A DNA stretch of 64,000 nt. Source: Astrocystis sublimbata. Lineage: Eukaryota; Ascomycota; Sordariomycetes; Xylariales; Xylariaceae. A program made the translations under genes and the position numbers. A model generated the notes under the pieces. The model was not told where the DNA came from and did not search any database. It saw only the letters and a program-made list of their open reading frames with translations. Location of the stretch: contig JAJNNY010000003.1 of the NCBI GenBank assembly GCA_022453515.1, forward strand, positions 434,001 to 498,000, given 5' to 3'. This document shows, piece by piece, positions 11,351-23,400 of the stretch (positions within the stretch are counted from its first letter, which is position 1; the number at the start of each line of letters is the position of its first letter).

Positions 11351-12779
11351 ATGCGTGCTCCCAGCGCATTGCTCTCCCTGCCACCGTCTCTTCTCCTCCT
11401 GCTCGCGGCCCAGCTTCATGCACAGCAAGTAGACTCCGGGGGAGGCGAGCAGGATGGGCAACTTCAACCATCCCTCCCGTCAGCCGTGCGCAAGATGTCG
11501 CCCGACGAGGGTGAGAAGTTCATGCCCCATTACTACGCATTCGCAACCGTCGACCTCCACGGCGGCCGCGGCGGCAGTGATCCGCAATCGCTGCTGGCCC
11601 GCTGGATCGAGGACGGGCCCGTGCTGACGCCCGAGGAAGAGGCTCTGCTTGCGGCCAACAGTTCCGCTGCGCTGGTGTTCCGCCCCCCGTTCCCGCGGCA
11701 CCATAACGAAGACCCGGCGAGAACAAGATCAGGGGGCCGGGAAGCCGGGAAGGGCTTGTACAGGCGGACGGTAGATGTGCTGGCGCGGCTCCGCGGCCGC
11801 GCCTTCACCTGTCCCGCGGGCACACACGACTGTTCGAGCATCGACGAGCCGAACTACTGCTGCACGGACGGCACGTCGTGTTTCGTGGTCGAGGATGCCC
11901 CCGACGCCGGGAACGTGGGCTGTTGCCCGGACGGCCAAACTTGCGGCGGTAGTGTCGCCGCGTGTGCCGACGGGAACACAGCGTGTCCGGCGGAGGAGGG
12001 CGGCGGGTGCTGTATTCCGGGCTTCGTGTGTGCGGATGTTGGCTGTAAGTCCTCTTTGCCCTTCCATGCCTCTCAAATTTACGTAGCTAACGAATGGCCC
12101 CATCGCAGGCGTTCAATCCGCAACCGCAACACCGTCCTCGACGACAACGACCGCGAAACCCACGCCGACAAGTACGTCGACCACCTCCACCTCCACCCCA
12201 ACAACGACAACAACGACGACGACGACGACGTCATCCACAACCACCGCGGCCCAGACCACCACAATGACATCAGCCTCGGACTCGGACTCCAGTCCCTCGG
12301 ATACCGGGACAGGGCTGCCCCCTGTACGCCCGACGAGCTACGAGCTCACCAGCACAGAAACGCCACCACCCAGCGACTACTGTCCAACCGGCTTTTACGG
12401 GTGTCTCGCGACTGCGGGGTCGGGGTGCTGTCGCACGGGTCGCGACTGCAGCACCACGTCGTGTCCGCCTATCGCCAGCACCACCATCATCACGGACGGC
12501 GCAACCGTCGTCGTGCCCTTGACAAACGCTGGCCCTGCGCCTACGAAGGCAACCTGCGCCGACGGCTGGTTCCTCTGCGGCGCTGGCGCGGGCGATGTCG
12601 CGGGCTGCTGTCCCACGGGGTATATGTGCGGCACAGCGAGCTGCACACTCTCTGCCGCCACCGCCACCGCTACCGTGCAGAAGGAACTTCCTGGGAACGG
12701 GGCGGCCGGCGGACGCAGGGCGCTGAGAAGTGCACTGCTGACGTGTGTGTGTGTGGTGGCGCTGGGGTGGGTTGTGTGA
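11351..12779 (+). CDS. secreted cysteine-rich GPI-anchor-type protein
   Basis: Two exons, 11351-12044 and 12109-12779 (454 aa). The 64-nt intron has donor GTAAGT, a GCTAAC branch site and acceptor GCAG. A clear signal peptide (about residues 1-24, Leu-rich, AQLHA cleavage region) is followed by a charged segment, a first Cys-rich block (about 150-235) with repeated CC-DG/PG-C patterns, a Thr/Ser/Pro-rich linker coded by ACG/ACA repeats, then two more modules of the form C-G(F/W)-C-CC-TG-C-C. The C-terminus is a hydrophobic segment after a small-residue stretch, as in GPI-anchor signals. Such proteins sit at the fungal plasma membrane or wall; the Thr-rich linker would be O-mannosylated. Exact function unknown. 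The second exon is in a different frame, so without the splice the Cys modules would be missed. Confidence 0.82.
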
Positions 12780-13939
12780 GATAGATTGATAGAAGCGTCA
12801 TTGGGCTCTCGGTTCCGATAGATTGGGCGTGGTGGCTTGCATATCTGGCGTTGGCGTGACTGCGGTTTTGTTTTCCACGACGGAGGGAGCAGAGATACCC
12901 TCTCCATCAGTTGCCCTTATTCCTCGGTCCTCTCCTACTATTCTTTTCCCTTTTCCAAAGAGACAAGGGGGGTCTGTGCTACGAGCTCCAGAGTACATAT
13001 CACGAGATTACGATCTGGGCACGTTTTTAGATAGATAGTTAGATACGCCGACGACTGCATTTTGCTTCGGGCTTCGTCTTGCCCCTCGACTAGATTACCT
13101 TCACATTTACGAGATAGACGATTAGCTCATACCACAATAGCACACATACCAAAACCAAGTCCGTGGAGAGTGACATCCAAATACCTGCACGTTGCGGTGA
13201 CATGGATGATAACATATGCCGGCGTTTATTCATATATGTGCTTTGATGTGTTATGAATGGTCTCGGCTGGCCCACTGGCATGAACTACTAACAACGTCCG
13301 GACTCCTTGATCGAAAGACCGAAATCCACAGACGTGGAGTAGACGACAAGGCAGAGTCCGTAAAGGAGGTGGGCAGTAGGTGCATACTAAGAGCCTTGCA
13401 TATATTACCTACTTGTACCTCGTACTCGACCTCGCCCAAGTCATAGCTGGAGGTCACACGGCAGCAGCCTGTCCGATGCCGATACAATTCTTGGTGTCAC
13501 CTAATGTAGCGGCCGCCACACGATGCTGGATGGTTATGTGCTTTCCTAGGTGTTCTCTATTGTGGAACATTCGTTGCGCATCGAGTCATGGTATGGCATG
13601 ATACCGGTCCATCTGCGCGGTTTTGCTATCGACCGTGTTTGATGCTCTCTATTTTCAAATTCTTAGCTAATATTGTAACGAAAGTTATATGCTCTGCTTG
13701 TTCAACCCCCGCCTCGGGTCCAAACGCCACGATTTTGCATCCCAATTGTTGCATAAAACCGAGATATGTAGGGATTTGGCGCCTCACAGGCCGTGGCATG
13801 GTCTACCATTAAGATTCTCGACATCAGCCCGTTGACGTGTAAAAAAAAAGGCAAAGAAAAAAAAAACCCTAGACGACAAAGAAGAATAGTTTCTCATAAT
13901 TCCTCGTAACCACTAGCATAGTGACAAAATTTTAGATAT
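12780..13939. other. intergenic between convergent genes
   Basis: Gap between the 3' ends of two convergent secreted-protein genes. It contains A-runs near 13841-13866 close to the 3' end of the minus-strand gene. No coding region is recognised. Confidence 0.6.
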
Positions 13940-14695
13940 CTATAGCTGCAGATAATAGCTGGCAGCGACACCCAGGAGTAGCAATGCCGTGCTCACAAAT
14001 TCCCTAGTAGCAGCCGAGGAAGGCGGAGCTGGCGCGGTGGTTTCGATGCCCAGGGAGGCGCTCGGGGTGCCAGTGCTACTGCCAGCACCACCGCCACCAG
14101 ATGGAGAAACACCAGCATCAGTGCTGGTAGCACCACCGCCGTTGACCTTGCTCTTGGTGCTGGTAGTACTCTTCGTGATCGTGGCATTGTAGGACCAGCT
14201 GCCGAGGCCCGTCGAGGCGCCGCTCGTGGAAGAAGACCCCGCTGTGATAGTAGACGAGTCGTATGCAATGGTGATGGGCGCTCCCGTGTACGTCGAGGTA
14301 AAGGCGGCTAGGTCACTGTTCACATCGCTGCTCGTCGTCGTGGTGACGGTGGTAGTGGTGCTGGTCTCGCCGCTCCCAGAGTCGTCGTCATCCTCAGCCT
14401 TCGCGGAAGAAGAAGAAGAAGAAGAAGAAGAAGAGGAGGAGGAGGAGCTTTTCCCCGACGTGGCAGCAGCCTCCGTATCAGCTGCTGCCGAGCTGCTCGT
14501 AGTGCTGCTGCCACCGACCGTCACAGTGCTTGACCCAACGACGAATGTAGCGGCGTTCGTGCCTCCGACCGTCACGGTGCTCCCCGACTGTGTGAAGGTT
14601 ACGGTTCCGGAGAATGTGTTGGAGCCGCTATTGAAATTTTGGCACGTCACGAGTGCGGCCATGATGGCGAGCACCATGTTCATTGAACTCTTCAT
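13940..14695 (-). CDS. Ser/Thr-rich secreted GPI-anchor-type protein
   Basis: Single exon, 251 aa. An N-terminal hydrophobic signal (about 1-18) precedes a region very rich in Ser, Thr and Gly with repeated TVTVGG segments. A pure Ser run (about 15 residues) is coded by a TCT/TCC microsatellite at about 14403-14450 and is followed by a short Asp-rich stretch. The C-terminal approximately 20 residues are hydrophobic (STALLLLGVAASYYLQL), consistent with GPI attachment. No catalytic domain is visible, so a wall or surface mannoprotein is the best inference. The opposite strand is also open for 206 codons across the same stretch, a by-product of the repeat composition. Confidence 0.72.
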   Translation of the reverse strand: MKSSMNMVLAIMAALVTCQNFNSGSNTFSGTVTFTQSGSTVTVGGTNAATFVVGSSTVTVGGSSTTSSSAAADTEAAATSGKSSSSSSSSSSSSSSSAKAEDDDDSGSGETSTTTTVTTTTSSDVNSDLAAFTSTYTGAPITIAYDSSTITAGSSSTSGASTGLGSWSYNATITKSTTSTKSKVNGGGATSTDAGVSPSGGGGAGSSTGTPSASLGIETTAPAPPSSAATREFVSTALLLLGVAASYYLQL

Positions 14696-17600
14696 GTTGA
14701 TATCGGTGGATTTTGTACGTTTGCCGTGTCCTGGCGATTTTTCTGGCTTTTTTTCTTTCCCTTTTTTTTCGGAGAGTCTGTATGGTATTCTCCTCGAGTT
14801 TTATAATATCAATGATAGGGGTGAACAATATATGTACAACGGCTGACAATCTTGAAGGGACGATTGTTGTCAAATCGTTTACTCTTCAAAACACTGAGCA
14901 GGACGAGCTAGCTTATATTGTATGTTATTTGACGAACCGCGTCAATAGTATTGCAACAATTGTCGGTATAGGACTTACGTGATAACTCCGATCGGCATAC
15001 GTAACTTTCTTGCGTCGACCCTGGTTCCTTGAAGCTCAACGCCCGTCACGCCGGATGCTGCAACCCTTGAAGCGACGCGTAGCCTGGGTGACGACCATCG
15101 GTAATTATGTGAAGTCAGCGTTAATATTTTCCATGTTTCTGAGTGGCGAGATTATGACATCCTGTAGATACTCATTGGTGTACACCAGACTGAATCGTCA
15201 CAAGCAAGAGTATTTAAGGTAATTAGCCAATGGCATATTCCTTGTTTCTTCCCACCTCGTTTTACGTTAGGCACCCTCTCGACCGGCACACGCAGCGAAA
15301 ACACTCATGTGGTTTTCAGGAGCCACTGTCACCATAATACTAGCCCTGCAAGGACGCATTGTAGAGCAAGTACCTCTATTTGCGTCATAGTGCTTGGCTC
15401 TGTCCGAGTCATCGATAGCTGGTTATTTTATCAGTTTGGCTTTTCATCGGCACATGTGACAACACTCGCGGCCAACGAGGGCCATAGCCTTTGCAGCAAA
15501 TGGGCAGGCCTGCACGATACGTAGGCACGACGTCTCTATACACTCGGACTCTTTGCGAGACATGGGTCTCATTAAGTCTATCCAGGAAAGAAGTACCTAA
15601 AGATCGTATCCCGTCCGTTAGTTGGGTAAGACAGGACGCGGCCTTTTATGTGTGAGCAGCACAGCAACATGAGTGTATGCAAGCGGACAGTCCATTTCAT
15701 ATTCCGACCAATCTCGGTCCTGAGTAACGTAAGCAGATAAGGAATGCATGTTGCATCTTGTATCAAGTACCGAAAGTCGATCTACCATTTACACGCTGGC
15801 TGGGCTTTAGCATAAAGATGTATCAAGATACACACCATTCGGGTCTAAAATGCCCATGGCTGGATGTAAGTAGACATTTTTTATGTCTTGAAGCTTTCAT
15901 CGTCACAAGACTGGTGGTAGGGATGAAAGTACTTTCTTGCGTACCTAAGGTGGCACCCTAGGCAACTGCTCAGATTCAAGTAGCTCATGTTTCAGGCAAT
16001 ACTATTGTCAGGGACGTCAAATGTGAATGGAACTACAATAATTTCTCCCATTATTTCAATGCCCCTCGAAACTGATATGATCACATGCACTTTACAACTT
16101 GCTAACTACTGCTTCTATTATAAGTACAAGCGACTACAGACATTCATATTCCCGATTCGCTAGCAATTTATCTTTAGTAATGTCATGGCATAGTGTGGCG
16201 TTCTAACCACGACACTTGGATATTTTCGGCAGCTCAAGTTCGTATATGGCGTCCGATGTCACAATTTTGGAACTGCCACGTGGACTATCTATCCTTTCAA
16301 CCCCCTGACCCTATCCTACGATTTTTGGTTGATATTTGCAAACTGCCAATTAATCTAGTCATTGATAGTTATTACAGTCTTGATCTGTTTTCCAATTTTG
16401 TTCGTCATCTACAACAGACATTACCAAGCACTGTATTGCAGGGACCTGGCCTCGGACTAGGGGCTGCTTCATAGTCACGAAGTATGATTGACATAATTAT
16501 CTGAGAACAGCAGATCCCCCAAATCATGTTTTATCGGAATTTCCCCAGCAATTGGTGTAACTAACACCATATCTTTATGTCGACCTAGGTGATTGCCTAA
16601 CTGCTAGCTATTCAACTGACTTCCTCACTCGGATACAATGTACCCTGACAGATAATCTTATACGATCAGCTACCGCTACGGACCTCGAGTGGCTCACAAG
16701 CGCCCACATGAAATGCATACAACCAAGGCGGGCTTGTAATCAGCGGCTAAGTAACAATGTTATATTACGCTTCGAGGGCGCGGTTCCAGCCTAATTATTA
16801 ATGCAACAACACATATTGGAAATCGGCTGCTATCGAAGGCTCCTTATTTGAAATTCAAGCAACTGACGGTTTATTTAGCACAGAGAAGGCTCATCGCGCC
16901 TCGGTTGGCAAGTCCTATCAGAATAGTGAGAATTACTGCGCTATGCCCAACTACACATCCTCAGAACTTCGGGAAATAGTCACCTGGATCACCAAAGCTT
17001 ATGATATTTCGGTACAGCAAACCGCGCAAGGCCCCATTTATCTTTCTCTGTGACCTAGCATCACACATCATTACTGCTTTGATGCTTACCACTTTAGTTA
17101 ATAACGAAGATGGCCCGCCGCCACCCCTGGATGGCTTCTTCAGAAACTCTCTTGTGGCACCTTCTTGGACCGTCGAGTCATTGGAGTATCAAGCACACGA
17201 AGGTATCTCGATAGTCAGTTTCATCCTTGACGGCAATAACACTGCCAACGAATTGGACTGTTTTGGTCGAGCCAAGAGTCGGAGCCTCAGTGTCAGGGGT
17301 GATGGTACTGATGGAGACACTGATAATAAATCGTTATCACAGTTTGTCTTCGATGCTTCACCCCGAGAGTTTTCTATCAAACCCGCCTGGTCTTGTTTTG
17401 GCACCAATGCCTAGATTTCGTGAGTGTATGATGCATTTGCAACATATGATCAATCCATCAGGAGTGTCAAACAACCACTATCACTGCTGAAGTGTGTAAT
17501 AAGACTAATATTAGACTGCGAAGCAAGTGAGCGTAAAGTAATAGAGTACCCGGGTACTAGTTCAACTGCTTGGACTTCTGAAATTTCGCTATATATCTAC

Positions 17601-18934
17601 CTATATCTTTTAGGACAACATACTCCTGGATGCGACTCCAGTTTAGAATCACTATCAGTATGTAACCACCAGAGCCATTTGTTCCCACTTCTGACAAGCC
17701 CCAAGATTTACCCTACCTCTTATCTTATATTCAAGGCACTTGTAGGCTCCCTGTCAGGTGTCACGGTAGCAAGGGCATCATCATGACCTAGGGGCTCCCC
17801 TGTAGGGGCTATTTGGGCTACTAGATCTGTGTATGTAAGGGCTGGGCGGCTCCCACTGAATGGGAGAGCCCAGGAATCAATAGAATTGACACCTGACCCC
17901 TACATTTCTACTTCACTACTAGGCCACTGCTATATTCCTTCACTCTGGTGCAAAAGCACTTGACACTCCCTACTTATGAGATATCTCTCTATTATTTCTG
18001 AACATCACTGACCCAAGCAATTTAAACGGCCCATATCGAACTTTTGATGGAGTTACAACTGCTAATTACTATCTACGGTACATACCTCCAGGTGGTCCGG
18101 GGCTCCCACCCTCATCATAAACCATTGTCTCTGAGGTGAGCCAGAGTAAGGAGGTGTGACGAACATAGTTAGCAATTGAGCAGTATGCTTATGAAGTATG
18201 CTCGAAGACGGAAAGTGCTTAAAATTTCTGGTGCTGGGGAACAGTCGCGATATACACCATAAAGCGACCGAGTCTGGTCCGGAACCTGGGTTCGAATACC
18301 CAAGTAAGTTCATGAAGAGCTATGGGTTAAATTATAGCCTTGATACTGCTGTCCTTTTTGTTTATGAGACTTGGACTTTCGATGATTTGAAGTAGGAGAA
18401 ACTCTTTAAGTTGTGCAATTCCGTAATTACTATTATACAACTTGAGCTGTCACCATTGACTAGTTCGGATAGTTCTTTTCAGCTCTTTCGGAAGTGGCAG
18501 TATCGGTATTTGATACTGCTACGGAATTCACTGAATTAGATGATCCCTAGCGCTTTGTAGCATCAATCATCGCGATGTATCTCGATCAGTGATTGCACAA
18601 CAACTGCATCCAATACCTCACTGCAAGGCGGTAATAAAAGCCGGACACAAGTTATGAGATGCAGTGATTCATTGATCGGTTTTTGTAACAAAAACTTGGA
18701 GCTAGTTAGGGGTTATCGGCAAAACAGGGGGTGATTAGTATAAGTAGAGATCAGAGCTAGTCCACCAATATATGCAGCTCAGAGATCTCCATTACCACCC
18801 TCGCTCTTGACCATTCTACTCAAAGGCCCCTTTTTCAACACTGGATTAATCAAAGTCAGCAATTGTCGCCTCAATTCTCTTAGTCTAATGGGCACCTTTC
18901 GGGGCCTCGCATCAATTTGCTCTTTCTAACACTG
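14696..18934. other. gene-poor region, mostly featureless
   Basis: Over 4 kb of moderately AT-rich DNA on which no ORF resembles a known family. It holds one small LTR/MITE-like element (17753-17897) and, on the minus strand around 17100-17410, fragments reminiscent of a secreted protein (see findings). Immediately above 14696 a T-rich leader with A/T runs is the promoter of the Ser-rich protein. Confidence 0.55.
17753..17897. mobile_element. small solo-LTR- or MITE-like element
   Basis: A 145-bp segment is bounded by perfect 11-bp terminal inverted repeats (GTCAGGTGTCA and TGACACCTGAC) and flanked on each side by CCCT, a possible 4-bp target-site duplication (17749-17752 and 17898-17901). 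The interior includes GGGAGAGCCCAGGAATCAATAG, which reminds me of LTRs of fungal retrotransposons, so a decayed solo LTR is the main alternative to a MITE. There is no coding capacity. Confidence 0.5.
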
Positions 18935-20465
18935 TTATAATGACACAGGGCAACCTGAAAACGACTTACTGATACTCATAATCTCATAAAGCGCATCAGA
19001 AGCAGCCATCGTCGTGTGCTCGGCGTTGGTATCGTAAGCAGGCTAATCCGCGTCAGCTTGCATCCAATAGCGAACTAATAGACCGTTGCGTCGCCGAAAT
19101 CATAGCTGAACTCTTCCAAAAAAAAAAACAGAATACAAGAAAAAGGGAAAAGTGTAAAAAGTTGGCCATGGTAACCTACAGCAACCTCAACAACATCTGC
19201 CCCGATCAAATTCACATCCTGTAAGCCCCTAAGAATCGTTCGCAGTTCGCGCGTGCTCCACCCGCCCGTCTCCGGGGTTCCCGTGGCTGGTGCGAACGCC
19301 GGGTCCAGGGTGTCAATGTCCAAGGACAGATAAACCGGTTTCTCCGTGCCGACACGGTCGAGGATCTTCTTGATGATGCCGTCTGTGCCGATTGTATCGA
19401 CCTCACGGGCCTCGATGATCTCGAAGCCGCAGTACCCGTCATTCTCGTAGTCGCTCGGTCCGCTGAGGGTGGTCCGGATGCCCGCGTGGATGTTGGTGTC
19501 GTTCGCGAGCAGCCCTTCCTGAGCCGCGTGATAGAAGTAGGTCCCGTGATTGATGCTCGCTACTTCGGACGGGGAGCCGCCGAATACTTTGGGCCGCCCT
19601 GGTCATAGTGATGTTGGCAAGGTGGTGGCAAGTCGAAGAGAGGCAAGTGACCTACAAGTATCGAGATGACTGTCGAAGTGGATGACAGAGACCGGTCCGT
19701 AGGCACGGTTGATCGATCTTAGCAGTGGCAGCGTGATTGTATGATCACCCCCTAGAGTAATGACGCGAGGCAGTGTCTTGCCTTGCTTTGCAGGTCCTTT
19801 TTGATGGGCGTCTGTCTTGGGAGCTCGCGATAGGATGCTGTAATGACCTTCCTCGATCTGTTTCAGAGCCCACGAGTTGTCGTACCTAGTACTTAGCATT
19901 AGCATATGATAGTCCGGGTGACATATCATCGGATAGCTACGAGGTCTCACGATGTGACTGGAATGTCCCCGCAGTCTAGAACAGTTGCCCACGAGTCAAA
20001 TGGATTCGTTTCCAACGGTACGTTGTAACCACCACTTCTGTGGTGTCAGCGATCACGCCAGCAGTCGGAGTAGTATTCAACTTACTATAGGTTCAACCGC
20101 CTCGAGCCTTGTCGAATTCCCGAAGGCCCAAAGCGAGCGCCGGGTCGATATGATGTGCCTGTATCGAAAGGGGCACCTTTGTATAATCAGTATATATTAC
20201 TACAAGCCGTATGTAGGAATCAAGTCGACGGACCGATGAAAGCAAGGTCATACGACGCAGCGTGAGCGTTCAAACAAGGGTAATACGGAAGACGTCCGAA
20301 AGTAGTGATTCCACTAAACACCGAGTCTGCCTGTTTCCCTCCGTCCCCCGGTAGAACATTATACCACAGCGATTCATGAGGACCGGACAATGGGACTTGA
20401 CCTTGAGGATTGTGACCGGCCACACGAGTCGCAACACCAAAAGCAAAGAGTATAGTCCACATCAT
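18935..20465 (-). CDS. agmatinase-family ureohydrolase with signal peptide
   Basis: Six predicted exons: 20465-20234, 20176-20086, 20034-19951, 19885-19656, 19598-19180 and 19042-18935 (387 aa). Phases agree at every join. The enzyme family hydrolyses agmatine (or another guanidino compound) to an amine and urea with a two-manganese centre. All metal-ligand motifs are present: GGDHT, HFDSHLD and SLDIDTLDP, followed by [12 protein letters not shown] and [12 protein letters not shown]. The N-terminus ([17 protein letters not shown]) is a signal peptide, as in several fungal paralogues, so secretion or vacuolar location is inferred. Oddities: the first donor is GTCCGT and one acceptor ends AAG; the last intron is 137 nt with a poly-T run. 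The C-terminus is uncertain: a GTAAGT just after EIMSI could splice into an alternative tail of about 50 codons. Confidence 0.8.
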
Positions 20466-23400
20466 AAAGAGCACTTCACGTTGTGAGTTGTGATAGTTTC
20501 ATCCAGGAATATTGCAATACTTTGGCCGTGATCAAGAGGGAACTTTCCTTTTCGAGACCTTTTACCCCTCCTTAAATATTATATGAGAAAACATTCTCGC
20601 ACTCTTGCCTGTTCTCGCTTTCTAGTTCATCGGTACAGACGTCCGTCATCATGTTACGTCACTATAATCAGAGCATTATCTGCTGCCGCTAACCGCCTGA
20701 GAGTTATCGTCCACTCAGAGCGTGTCATGAGGGCCAAGATGCGGTTGAGTGGAAGCTGCATGCTGCCTCCATGATAAGTGCTGAGTCTGGATATGTAGCG
20801 ATACAGTTTTTCAGACTCATGACAATGACACGGTCAATGGACTGGTGGTGGGTCTAGAGATAAAGCTTGAGAGCTACGATGGTCCCTAGATAGCTATGAC
20901 CTCGAATACACCGAACGATTGGATCAAGGCTGGCGACGTGATTGGTGAGTGATTATGTAGCAAATGAATGCCAATGGAGAGTTCATGCGGGGTCGGCAAT
21001 CATGGCAGTTTGTAGTGACTCTAGTTCTGGACTGAGCATTTCATATCTCGACGCTTTTCATGAGTTTATTTGGTGTTGAGCAGCTGTTGGACACACATCG
21101 TCAAATATAATACCCAACTCGCCAATTAAGCTCTCTGATTTGAGGGCTGACGATCAAACGATGAGGTTGTCTTGTGGCATGCGAAGAGTTGGGAGGTAGA
21201 CACCAATTACAAATGGGCATTCGCCTAGGAAGCAGTCCGTGCTGTAGGGCATGCTTATCGCCTTGCCGCTGTAGTGTAGATATATACGCAGGGAGATCGC
21301 ATGAGACACAGCGAATCACGTCTACAACGACTTAGACAAGCATGTGCCATGTACTCTATATCACATGGGTGAAGGTTATGGTTGTGAACGGGGGTCCAAG
21401 CACTCGCAACAGGCGCACGAACAGGAAACTCGCAGGCCGAGGACCTCGATGCAATGGAAGCATTGGCGGCATCTAATTACGCTTGTTGCGACTTTTGGAG
21501 ATGCCCTGGCACTACCTGCATCTGAAGATCGATGCCTACCCTCTTATACGACAAGACTTGGAGCCTTCCAAGCATCATGCAGTATCAGTCAATGGAACGA
21601 CGTGATTATGTGTGCTGGTAGGTCGGAGTATGGGTGGGGGCTATGTTTCTGCCAGGGAATTCGCGTTAGAGTATTAGGTAAATAAGTCAGTCGTCGGCTC
21701 GGGTCCTGGTCAGGGACGCACGCTGTCATGATTGGCCATTCCGAGATCGCATCTCACTGTAAGGAGACAATATAGTCCTGCATACATAGTACAAACTGGG
21801 AGTTGAATCCTGGATGTCGAGGAGTTGTGCCCCTTGGTGTTCGGATGTTCTCTCGAACTGATCTGTTGAGTTCTGTTTCATCACCCTGGCATACCGCATG
21901 CCTTTGGGCCCGAACGCTAAGATTCCCGGAACTCGGGAGGCGAGATCCGCGATACTCATTTGAGATCTGCTTCGAAACAAAACCAAAAACTGACTACATA
22001 GCTAGCATCTTAGCTCCCCAGGGATCGCTGGGGTTAGGTGAGTACAATTTGGACCTTCACCCCGCGCACGACCCGAAACCGAGTCTCGGGGGATACAGCA
22101 TAAGTAAAGTGACAAGTGACAGGTCCGCCTGGGGGGCCACCCCGTCCAATTTAAAGAGTCGTGGAGGAGGGGCATGTCGGACGACCATCGGGAAGCGCGA
22201 AAGCACCTCGAGCAAATGGATACACACACAGACACACACATTCAGTGCAGGATAGAAGTAATAGCAAGGGCCTAGCCCCCCAGGCAAGAGCCGGCCACGA
22301 TCGGGGGCGTACCGCATAAGTATTGCAGGTGGTGTTGGGGACTCCCGAGGTCTGATTCGCCCGTAGGCTGCAGCGGATTGAGCCATTGGGGGCACGGAGG
22401 CGGATTGCGTCTCCAAGCCTTGTGCGGTTCGAGACTGCTATTTGTCCTGCTGACCGCGACGGCTGCAATGGCGCTGCACCGGTGCTCCGGCGACACGACG
22501 TGAAGCGTCTGGTGAGTGCTCCCACCCTCGAGCACTGCAACGTTGGTGAACTTGGTGTTGCCCGGCGTGGGAGGGTACCCCGGCTGGGTATTCTCTCGGC
22601 CGCTCTCGCAGATGCAGAAGGAAGCGTGCATGTCTGCCGTGCCATGTTTCGAGTCCCGACTCGACTTATGTAGGAGGTACCTAGTAAACCTTAGGTACCA
22701 TAGGTAGCATTTAGTGCTCGCTCATCGACGAAACAAGACGGCGTCTCTGGGGGATCCCGACGCTTTTGGACGAGGGGACCAGGCCAAGCCAGGCCGGTGG
22801 ACGGATGAATGCTAGATATGCAAGATAGAGGAGTGTCGAGGGCCATGCTGATGCTGCATTGGTGGCCAAATGGCCTGCCTACCTAGGTAGTGCGTACGAC
22901 TACGACTGTCTCGACTGTGTGTGTGAGAGATACTTACTCGTAGACCTACTACAGTGAGAACAGCTGCAGACGAGCAAGGTTGTTCGTGGGCCATGACACC
23001 ACGGCATTGTCTCGATTGAGTGACCTGCCTCGACTCCACATATTCATATACATTGCCGTCTCCAGTGCAGTGGGGAGATATATGGAAAACAACTTAGGGA
23101 TGGAAGATAAATGATTGTAGTATGTGTCTAGATTGGGAATGCTCGGATGTCCAACACATGGCAACAATGTGCAGGTGAGTGAGGAGGATCGTGGGTGCGT
23201 GGGCTGCATACAACCTTATGGAAGGCAGTGAGTGAGTGAGTGAGTGAGTGGTTCGGAACTGGCGTTTGCTGTGCTCTTTTAAAAAAAAACAGTACCTCGA
23301 CAGTCCACATCCGATACATACTTGTGTGTACTTTTGCGACCGGTGGTAGGAGGTATCGAGTCGAGGGCAGGCAGGTACCTCCCCCAAGCAATCAACCCCT

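Noticed and set aside
18215..18310. Possible tRNA around a GGTTCGAAT B-box
   Set aside because: A TGGGT/ACCCA hairpin forms, but no acceptor stem or D-arm can be drawn.
22057..22673. Overlapping ORFs of 90-164 codons on both strands in a GC-richer island
   Set aside because: No homology-like motifs and equal openness on both strands; composition effect.
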